A stretch of 6,114 nt of DNA from contig JAUPWI010000014.1 of the NCBI GenBank assembly GCA_030916545.1, positions 1 through 6,114 of the forward strand. The letters are read 5' to 3'. Below, piece after piece: positions 1 to 5,051 of the stretch. The position numbers and the translations under genes were made by a program. Under the pieces are notes generated by a model, which worked only from the letters and a program-made list of their open reading frames with translations, made no database searches and had not been told where the DNA came from. How positions within the stretch are numbered: the stretch's first letter is position 1; each line of letters begins with the position of its first letter. This DNA comes from Patescibacteria group bacterium (GTDB taxonomy: Bacteria > Patescibacteriota > Minisyncoccia > Moranbacterales > UBA1568).

Positions 1-1
1 C

Positions 2-127
2 GGTAACGGTTCGCAGTGGCTCCGCGCCCCGCAGGATTTTTACCCGGTACTTTTCGGCAGGAATACCTATACGGACATTTTCGGGTTCATGGGCGTACGG
101 ATGAAAAACGCGAAGCGGGGGGAGTGA
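2..127 (+). CDS. C-terminal fragment of an unidentified protein
   Basis: This is an open frame entering from the left edge and ending at TGA 125-127, giving the last 41 residues of a protein whose start lies outside the window. The tail contains Gly-Ser-Gln-Trp-Leu-Arg early on, then an aromatic-rich stretch, and ends in FGFMGVRM followed by a short basic tail. I do not recognise the family with confidence. The arrangement of a Gly-Ser-x-Trp, an Arg, and a terminal GF..GVR motif faintly resembles the end of formylglycine-generating-enzyme/C-type-lectin-like domains, which commonly finish in GFR plus hydrophobics. That is only a resemblance over about 35 residues. No terminator hairpin is visible after the stop, and 155 bases separate it from the next start. 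Confidence 0.5.
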   Translation, partial: GNGSQWLRAPQDFYPVLFGRNTYTDIFGFMGVRMKNAKRGE

Positions 128-271
128 TGTAGGTGTTTGAGAATATTTCAGATCTTTAACAAATTCAGCGATTATCTTTGAGGAGAATGATGGTCTGATA
201 GGAAATTCACTATTGAGCCGAAAAAACAGGTTTGTTAGCCATACGGGTATCAATCATCCATTCTGTTGTAG

Positions 272-276
272 GGAGG
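272..276 (+). promoter_or_regulatory. Shine-Dalgarno site deciding the prenyl synthase start
   Basis: GGAGG lies six bases before the ATG at 283. This is a strong ribosome binding site and shows that translation starts at 283, not at the upstream in-frame TTG at 232, which would add 17 residues unlike the family. It is the best SD in front of any of the large genes in this window. Confidence 0.8.
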
Positions 277-282
277 TACTTC

Positions 283-1236
283 ATGAAAACACCCCCAAGA
301 ATTGCATCCTCAGAAATTGCGGATGCGCTTTTCGGAGATACGACGCTGTTTCGAAGAATTCTTTCGTCGTATGTCCCATCCCTTATTTCCTGTTATGGAG
401 GCGAGACTTCGCTCCGGAGACATCTTCAGGCCATACCTGACCGCATCATCTGTATCTGTCCGATGGTTTTGTGTCAGGCTTTCTTGATAGACATGCACCA
501 GGAAGCACCGCATAATCTTTTGGGTCCACTTGGATTGGCTATGTATTCCATTTCGACTCACGATGATATCGTGGACGAACGACCTGAAGCGCGGGATGAG
601 GTGGCAGGACTGCTCTATTCCGGAAATATTGCTTCGTTACATGGCATCTCACTTCTTGTTTCCAATGGATACGCCGACGTTGTCAAAACGGTTATCCATT
701 TGATGAATTTGAATCACTGTTTTCAAACGGACATCATTTCATCTATTTGGGAACAACCATCCGATGAAGAGGGATATCTCAAAGCAATCAGCCATACGGG
801 GTATTGGGCGGCAATCGGAACATCGGCTGCCGCCGAATACGTAGCTTCCGGAATCGATGAGCCGCAGGAGGTGCGGGACTTCGCTTTGCAATTCGCGCAA
901 TCATACGGGCGCATGTGCCAGGTGTACGATGATGTCCGAGAGATCGATAATGATTTACGAAATGGTTACTTCTCCCTGCCGATCAGTATCGCTTTGGAAA
1001 GAGGGTACGATCTGAGTGTTCATTCGGATAGGATGAGAAAGCGATTGCGAGGCCAAAAGCGATTGCCGAACAGAGTTTTCGTGATATCTGCGCATTGTGT
1101 GGGAGCAGATGGCCAGCCCTTCTCCGGCTTGCGGATCGGATGCATGAGGTTGGACGGCACCTCTCTCCAGCATGAAAGAATCCGTAAAATACTACGGGGT
1201 GGTTCAGATTTGAGCCACCCCGTTTTGCTTTCATGA
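283..1236 (+). CDS. Polyprenyl (trans-isoprenyl diphosphate) synthase family protein, apparently frameshifted near its C-terminus
   Basis: The protein belongs to the class I isoprenyl diphosphate synthases, which condense allylic diphosphates with isopentenyl diphosphate using Mg2+ held by two aspartate-rich motifs. The first motif is HDDIVDER (Asp94, Asp95, Asp98). The second is YDDVREIDND (Asp216, Asp217, Glu220), followed by the family's Gly-x-x-Ser-Leu-Pro at 228-233. Glu replaces the usual third Asp of the second motif, and the conserved helix motif after the first reads GN instead of GD, so this is a divergent member. Chain length (farnesyl, geranylgeranyl or longer) cannot be read off. 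The start is fixed by an SD. The open frame is 317 codons, but after about residue 251 it stops resembling the family and runs through a terminator hairpin. A better C-terminus lies in another frame ending at 1175, giving about 297 residues, the normal family length. No other isoprenoid genes are present, so its pathway role is unknown. Confidence 0.85.
   Translation: MKTPPRIASSEIADALFGDTTLFRRILSSYVPSLISCYGGETSLRRHLQAIPDRIICICPMVLCQAFLIDMHQEAPHNLLGPLGLAMYSISTHDDIVDERPEARDEVAGLLYSGNIASLHGISLLVSNGYADVVKTVIHLMNLNHCFQTDIISSIWEQPSDEEGYLKAISHTGYWAAIGTSAAAEYVASGIDEPQEVRDFALQFAQSYGRMCQVYDDVREIDNDLRNGYFSLPISIALERGYDLSVHSDRMRKRLRGQKRLPNRVFVISAHCVGADGQPFSGLRIGCMRLDGTSLQHERIRKILRGGSDLSHPVLLS
1032..1175 (+). 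pseudogene. Displaced C-terminal end of the prenyl synthase in the -1 frame
   Basis: This frame is open after a TAG at 1029-1031 and ends at TGA 1173-1175. It encodes 47 residues that look helical and prenyl-synthase-like, including AIAEQSFRDICAL and then LLRLADRMHEVGRHL. The overlapping stretch of the main frame is Arg/Gly/Cys-rich and looks non-coding. Adding one base, for instance to the AAA run at 1038-1040, joins the two frames into a protein of about 297 residues. The stop then lies 18 bases before a terminator stem. This could be a real loss-of-frame mutation, an assembly or homopolymer sequencing error, or, less likely, programmed frameshifting; I see no classic slippery heptamer with a downstream stimulator. 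Confidence 0.7.
1194..1226 (+). terminator. Strong intrinsic terminator after the prenyl synthase
   Basis: The arms 1194-1205 and 1212-1223 form a 12-bp stem with one G-T wobble, rich in G-C pairs, closed by a six-base loop AGATTT and followed by TTTT. It fits transcription end for the + strand gene whose corrected stop is at 1175. On the minus strand it lies just past the NUDIX stop at 1231, and the reverse-orientation tail has a looser T-rich stretch, so it may serve both convergent genes. Confidence 0.85.
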
Positions 1237-1749
1237 GACATCCGTTTGATGACCGAAATTCTGGCTTGTAAAGCAGGCGCCATCGAAAAAAGCCTGTTTT
1301 TTACCAGCCCATACCCACTGGGCAATTTCTTTTACCAATGGAAATGTTTCATGTTGAGCGATATTTTCCCGACTCATCCAAGAAAACGAAACAGATTCTT
1401 TGGTGATCATGAGTTTCTCTTTCCCGGTCGGTTGGCAAAGAAAGACGATGAGAAGCGGTTGAAAAACCATTGCTTTTTGAGAAAGTACATATTCCGGAGA
1501 ACTGAAAACGCCAAGTAATCTTTCTGGAGATACTGACAGACCCGTTTCCTCTTTCATCTCCCGCTTGAGACAATCAGTAACGGACTCGCCGGAATCGATC
1601 TTGCCACCTGGTAGTGCCCAGAAAGGATGGTCCTCCCGTCGGTGGACTAGAATTGCATCTTGATTATTTAACACGACACCATGAACCGATGGTAGCCAGG
1701 GTTGATTCGGTTTTGTCTGGTCTGATTCTTGATACTGGATTTCGATCAT
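1231..1749 (-). CDS. NUDIX hydrolase
   Basis: This is a NUDIX-family pyrophosphohydrolase, cleaving nucleoside diphosphates linked to another moiety (X) with Mg2+ or Mn2+, probably in the cytoplasm. The complete NUDIX box GX5EX7REUXEEXGU is present at residues 49-71 (Gly49, Glu55, Arg63-Glu64, Glu67-Glu68, Gly70), so it should be catalytically competent. It is preceded by a typical strand, GVVLNNQDAILVHR, and by WALPGGK. The substrate cannot be deduced; MutT-like or (d)NTP and nucleotide-sugar substrates are all possible. I chose the ATG at 1749 (172 residues). A GTG at 1788 in the same frame would add 13 residues; neither start has a visible SD. The gene converges on the prenyl synthase and its stop sits eight bases from the shared terminator stem. 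It stands alone on its strand. Confidence 0.9.
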   Translation of the reverse strand: MIEIQYQESDQTKPNQPWLPSVHGVVLNNQDAILVHRREDHPFWALPGGKIDSGESVTDCLKREMKEETGLSVSPERLLGVFSSPEYVLSQKAMVFQPLLIVFLCQPTGKEKLMITKESVSFSWMSRENIAQHETFPLVKEIAQWVWAGKKQAFFDGACFTSQNFGHQTDVS

Positions 1750-1762
1750 ATATTTATGGAAC

Positions 1763-1884
1763 GAGGAGAAAATCTTATGTCGATACACTTATTTCGCTTT
1801 GGAAGTGTAGCAAAACCCGAGTGCATTATCAAAGGTATTCCCTGCGTAAATCGGGAAATGATCTCCTCGTGTATTTATTTCTGA
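1763..1884 (+). CDS. Possible small ORF, 35 codons, with a good SD
   Basis: GAGGAG at 1763-1768 is followed, after eight bases, by ATG at 1777 and an open frame to TGA 1882-1884 (CDS proper 1777-1884). The 35-residue product contains three cysteines and shows no motif, signal peptide or membrane segment that I recognise. The ribosome binding site is better than that of the neighbouring large genes, which is why I list it. There is no convincing promoter in front, and an SD-plus-ATG of this quality can occur by chance. It overlaps the alternative upstream start region of the NUDIX gene on the opposite strand. Confidence 0.25.
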
Positions 1885-1914
1885 AAATTAAGATATTTCC
1901 TATCGGATTTTTTA

Positions 1915-1923
1915 TGTTAGAAT
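1915..1923 (+). promoter_or_regulatory. Extended -10 promoter for the cysteine-repeat gene
   Basis: TGTTAGAAT is an extended -10 element (TG, one base, then TAGAAT, one mismatch to TATAAT) in an AT-rich stretch. A weak -35 candidate, TTTCCT at 1896-1901, lies 16 bases upstream. Transcription would begin near 1930, giving a leader of about 29 bases before the ATG at 1959. No SD is seen in that leader. Confidence 0.5.
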
Positions 1924-1958
1924 ATAAGCACGTGTTGAATCATTGAATTTCAAGCGAT

Positions 1959-2480
1959 ATGGACAAGAGATCGAAAATACTCCTTTTGGTTTTCTTTCTC
2001 GTTTTGGCGGGCTCGATTTTCCTGACGTATTACCGGTACATGGTGATCAAGGACTATGCCATCGAAGCGCAGGTGGGTTGCGATCCGATGACCGAGAGCT
2101 GCTTCGTGTATGTGTGCGATCCGGAGAACGGCGAGGACTGCACTGGAGATCTTGAACAGGACACCTCGTATTACAAGTTGTTGCATCGGAACGCGAAAAA
2201 CATACCGCTCTGCGATCCGACTGAAGCGGATTGTCTGGTCGCGGTGTGCCTGCCGGGGGAGGCTGACTGCCAGGTGACACTGTGCGATCCGACGTCGGAG
2301 GAGGATGTCGTGTGTTCGGATCCGGAGGCGTACCAAATGGAGCATTTTCTGAGGGAAGGATCGGATGAAGATCTGATGGTGTTTCCGGAAGAGGAAGTTT
2401 CTGCTCCCGGAATGACGGAAGAGGAGGGTGCAGTGACAGAGGGCGAATCGGATATCGCATCGGATTCGGAATCGGAATGA
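1959..2480 (+). CDS. Membrane-anchored cysteine-repeat protein, function unknown
   Basis: The 173-residue protein starts with a short basic segment and one hydrophobic helix (about residues 7-24), likely a signal anchor that places the rest outside the membrane. Residues 41-119 hold ten cysteines in a 12-residue repeat of the form C-(D/L)-P-x4-C-x-V-x-V/L: full units begin at Cys41, Cys85 and Cys97, and degenerate ones at Cys53 and Cys109. All four CDP triplets use the identical codons TGC GAT CCG, suggesting internal duplication. The tail from about 130 is very acidic (Glu/Asp/Ser) and probably disordered. The even cysteine count and likely external location suggest disulfides; metal binding is an alternative. 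I do not recognise a named family. The start has no SD but follows a plausible promoter by about 30 bases. An upstream ATG is not available in this frame near the promoter. Confidence 0.8.
   Translation: MDKRSKILLLVFFLVLAGSIFLTYYRYMVIKDYAIEAQVGCDPMTESCFVYVCDPENGEDCTGDLEQDTSYYKLLHRNAKNIPLCDPTEADCLVAVCLPGEADCQVTLCDPTSEEDVVCSDPEAYQMEHFLREGSDEDLMVFPEEEVSAPGMTEEEGAVTEGESDIASDSESE
2079..2291 (+). repeat. Degenerate coding repeat, about 36 bases per unit
   Basis: TGCGATCCG occurs in frame at 2079, 2115, 2211 and 2283. The first two copies are exactly 36 bases apart and the last two are 72 apart, that is, two units, with the middle unit changed to TGCCTGCCG at 2247. This is the DNA side of the 12-residue cysteine repeat. 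Confidence 0.75.
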
Positions 2481-2573
2481 GCGCGACTTCGGTGCGGAGC
2501 AATCGATAGGAGAGGGATGGTATTTTTAAATTATTCGAGGGTAGACGTTTTCCGATGAAGGTCCTTTATCCGG

Positions 2574-2602
2574 TTGGCATATATCCGTATTAGGAGTATA
2601 AT
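2574..2602 (+). promoter_or_regulatory. Near-consensus sigma70 promoter for the EamA transporter
   Basis: TTGGCA at 2574-2579 and a perfect TATAAT at 2597-2602 are separated by the ideal 17 bases. Transcription should begin near 2609, leaving a leader of about 57 bases before the ATG at 2666. I find no operator-like dyad or riboswitch-like fold in the leader. This separates the transporter from the cysteine-repeat gene as its own transcription unit. The 2481-2665 gap otherwise holds only a weak UUCG mini-hairpin. Confidence 0.75.
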
Positions 2603-2665
2603 TGCACGTTTGTAAGTGAATTTCTGTTGGGAAAAAGAGATCCTGTCTAAATAGATGCGGTTTAT

Positions 2666-3607
2666 ATGGAACATTCTTGGCTGATCATCGCTTTTATAGC
2701 ACCGATACTATGGGCGCTCTGCGCTGTACTCGATAGTTATTTCGTGGTGAATTGGTATCGGGATCGTTATGACGCGATCGTCGTCTCCGGAGTTTTCCAG
2801 TCATTGCCACTTCTGCTCGTTTTGCTGGGTATCGTTCAATTTTCACCTCCACCTGCGGAGGTATTTTTTTTAGCGGTAATCTCTGGACTGGCGTTCATTG
2901 TATCGTTCTTCTGTTACTTCACCGCACTTTTTAATGATAATGATTCGTCACTCGCCCAGACCTTTTGGGCCTTCAGTGTGCCGGTAGTTCCGATTTTGGC
3001 CTGGCTCGTATTTGGAGAGGTGCTTGAATTCCGTCACTATGTTGGTGTTGTGCTTTCATTCTTCGGAATATTGGCCCTCGTTCTGTATCAGAAAACGAGA
3101 CGCGGAGTCAGAGTCCGGCATTTCGCGTTGCCGATGATGGGAGCGACACTCCTCTTCTCTTTGAGCATGATTCTCTCAAATAAGGCTTACGCCGCAGGAG
3201 ATTTCCTGAATGTTTTTTTCGTGTTCTGCGCGAGCGCCGCTCTCGGCTCCCTCATCATTCTGCTGACTGGGTATCGTTCACGTGTTCTGGTAAGATTAGG
3301 GGAGATCGTGGTGTTGGCGAAAAAGAATTTCTTTTGGTTTGTCGCTTCGGAAGGCATGTCGCTCATAGCTATCACCACTTCACAACGAGCGCTCAGTCTG
3401 ACACCGTCGGCGACTTTCATCGCGATGATCGAGGCGCTCGTGCCGGTATTCATCATGCTGATCAGCCTCGCACTCATCTGGTCGTATCGAGTGATACGTC
3501 GGCAAAACCAAGGCGTGGAATTGGTTTTATGGAAGCAATTATCCGGAGTCAGGGTGAAGTTGTTCGCAACGTTCTGTCTCGTCATCGCGATCGCGTTCGT
3601 TACCTAG
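2666..3607 (+). CDS. EamA/DMT-superfamily transporter-like membrane protein
   Basis: The 313-residue protein is almost wholly hydrophobic, with about ten transmembrane helices in two halves (roughly 5-142 and 152-312), the two-EamA-domain layout of drug/metabolite transporters. The first half ends in the typical FGE-(V/L)-x-x-x-x-(Y/H)-x-G-x-x-x-(S/I)-F-x-G motif (116-134). The second half carries the matching IEALVPVF (255-262) and a last helix 297-312. These proteins usually export or take up small metabolites such as amino acids or sugars; the substrate here cannot be predicted. A basic, polar loop at about 273-297 separates the last two helices and is longer than usual. It is led by a strong promoter at 2574-2602, but no clear SD precedes the ATG at 2666. 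It ends at TAG 3605-3607 without a convincing terminator. Confidence 0.85.
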   Translation: MEHSWLIIAFIAPILWALCAVLDSYFVVNWYRDRYDAIVVSGVFQSLPLLLVLLGIVQFSPPPAEVFFLAVISGLAFIVSFFCYFTALFNDNDSSLAQTFWAFSVPVVPILAWLVFGEVLEFRHYVGVVLSFFGILALVLYQKTRRGVRVRHFALPMMGATLLFSLSMILSNKAYAAGDFLNVFFVFCASAALGSLIILLTGYRSRVLVRLGEIVVLAKKNFFWFVASEGMSLIAITTSQRALSLTPSATFIAMIEALVPVFIMLISLALIWSYRVIRRQNQGVELVLWKQLSGVRVKLFATFCLVIAIAFVT

Positions 3608-3683
3608 ATGATCATTGATACGAGGATAATGCTGAGCTGGAATGGTGGAATACAGTTTACCTTTCGAGGATTCTTTTTTTGTG

Positions 3684-3692
3684 TGTTAAGAT
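3684..3692 (+). promoter_or_regulatory. Extended -10 promoter for the ATP-grasp/kinase unit
   Basis: TGTTAAGAT is an extended -10 (TG, one base, TAAGAT) lying just after a T-rich tract; no good -35 is visible. Transcription would begin near 3699, about 39 bases before the ATG at 3738. It is closely similar to the element at 1915-1923. Confidence 0.45.
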
Positions 3693-3737
3693 TATCAGGA
3701 GTGGATTTCTTAAAGTGAGTGATAACATTGTAATGAC

Positions 3738-5033
3738 ATGCGCATACTCGCCATACTTTCCCAGAGCCTTATTGGTGCCGATCTCGCGGTTCGTTTGAGA
3801 AATGAGGGTCATGATATCAGGGTGTTTATCGACAGCGAATTACAGGGCGAGTGTCTGAATGGGATGGTCGAGAAGTCGGAGGATTGGAGGAAGGATCTTG
3901 AATGGGTAGGCAGGGAAGGATTGATCATCTTTGATGATGTCGAATACGGCGAAGCGCAAGATCGGTTGCGCCAGGATGGTTTCAGCGTCGTCGGAGGCAG
4001 TATCGGAAGCGATAGGCTGGAATTGGATCGTGCATTCGGTCAGAAAGTTTTCTCCCAGTTCGGTATGGGCGTGACGGAATTGTTGAGCTTTTCGAATGCT
4101 GATGAGGCAATCCGGTTTGTCTCGGAGCAGGGGGGTGTCTGGGTTGTAAAGCAGAGCGATCATCAGAGCACGCTCAATTATGTCGGGATGATGCCCGATG
4201 GAAGCGATGTCCTGAGCATCTTGGATCATTACAAGCATCTCGGAATCAAAAATATCGCCTTGCAAAGGAAATTGACAGGCGTAGAAGTGGCCGTAGGGAG
4301 ATTCTTTAATGGGGTGGATTGGGTTGGTCCCGCGTGTATTAATTTTGAGCATAAACCTCTCTTTAATGGGAACATCGGTCCGATGACCGGTGAAATGGGT
4401 ACGCTGATGTGGTATGAGGCCGCAGAGGAAAGCCGGCTGTTTCAAGAAGTACTCGCTAAACTGAAGCCGTATTTTCAGGAAGTGCGTTTCAAAGGATATG
4501 CTGATATCAACTGTATCGTAAATGACGAGGGTGTGTGGCCGCTTGAAGCAACGATGCGTTTCGGGTGTCCGACCATCCATCTGCAGGCAGCATTACATCT
4601 TTCCCCGTGGGGAGAATTTCTGAAGGCACTTGCCGATGGAAAGGCATATGATTTGCAATGTAAAACGGAATATGGGATAGTGGTTTCATTGGCGGTTCCT
4701 CCTTTCCCGTTTTTCTCGTATACGCGTATTGATCCGGAACACCTCTTGGGGGGAGTTGATGTGTTCTTAAAAAAACCGCTTTCGAAGGATGAACAATCTC
4801 GCTTGTGTTTTCAGCAGACACGCCTTGAGAACGGCCGATATCGTATTGCTGGAGTGACGGGGGAGCTGGCATTTATTACCGGAACTGGAGTGACGGTTGA
4901 CGCGGCCCGAGCGCAAGCGTACGATCTCGTCGAAAACATCATCGTACCGAAAATGTTCTATCGTACCGATATCGGCGAGAAGTTCCTGAACGAAGATAGT
5001 GAAATACTTCGAAATCTCGGTTGGATCAGATAG
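3738..5033 (+). CDS. PurD-like ATP-grasp ligase, divergent
   Basis: The 431-residue protein follows the domain order of phosphoribosylamine-glycine ligase (GAR synthetase, PurD). It has an N-terminal Rossmann-like part (1-90), a linker with SDRLELDRAFGQKVFSQFG (91-109) matching PurD's SKxFxKxFMxxxGI, an ATP-grasp core (about 110-305), and a C-terminal beta domain with a PurD-like ending AxAYDLVENI...YRTDIG (392-413). Gly214-x-x-Thr-Gly-x-Met-Gly221 matches PurD's GPNTGGMG. Several key spots differ. The glycine-rich ATP loop (AxGKGV in PurD) is replaced by KQSDHQSTLNYVG, and the metal-binding E-x-N-x-R-F-G-D-P-E reads Glu270-Ala-Thr-Met-Arg-Phe-Gly-Cys-Pro-Thr. It may therefore ligate another carboxylate and amine; no other purine genes are nearby. 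The start has no SD. Its stop is 18 bases before the kinase start, so the two probably form an operon. Confidence 0.75.
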   Translation: MRILAILSQSLIGADLAVRLRNEGHDIRVFIDSELQGECLNGMVEKSEDWRKDLEWVGREGLIIFDDVEYGEAQDRLRQDGFSVVGGSIGSDRLELDRAFGQKVFSQFGMGVTELLSFSNADEAIRFVSEQGGVWVVKQSDHQSTLNYVGMMPDGSDVLSILDHYKHLGIKNIALQRKLTGVEVAVGRFFNGVDWVGPACINFEHKPLFNGNIGPMTGEMGTLMWYEAAEESRLFQEVLAKLKPYFQEVRFKGYADINCIVNDEGVWPLEATMRFGCPTIHLQAALHLSPWGEFLKALADGKAYDLQCKTEYGIVVSLAVPPFPFFSYTRIDPEHLLGGVDVFLKKPLSKDEQSRLCFQQTRLENGRYRIAGVTGELAFITGTGVTVDAARAQAYDLVENIIVPKMFYRTDIGEKFLNEDSEILRNLGWIR

Positions 5034-5051
5034 CAAAAAAGCAAAAACACT

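Noticed and set aside
232..282. TTG-initiated 17-residue N-terminal extension of the prenyl synthase
   Set aside because: A strong GGAGG sits at the correct distance from ATG 283, and the added residues are not family-like.
1614..1946. 110-codon + strand open frame overlapping the NUDIX gene
   Set aside because: It runs antisense through a gene with a complete NUDIX box, has no SD and no recognisable motifs; it is a shadow frame.
2482..2496. Mini-hairpin with a UUCG loop after the cysteine-repeat gene
   Set aside because: The stem is only five pairs with a bulge and is not followed by a T run, so it does not qualify as a terminator.
3658..3680. Possible terminator before the T-rich tract after the transporter
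   Set aside because: The T tract is good, but only a three-pair stem around TTCG can be formed.
3715..3798. GTG-started leader peptide overlapping the ATP-grasp start
   Set aside because: No SD at a suitable distance and no attenuator-like structure; it is probably a chance frame.
3840..4580. 246-codon minus-strand open frame inside the ATP-grasp gene
   Set aside because: The opposite strand encodes clear PurD-like motifs throughout this stretch, and the minus-strand product shows no domain, so it is a shadow.
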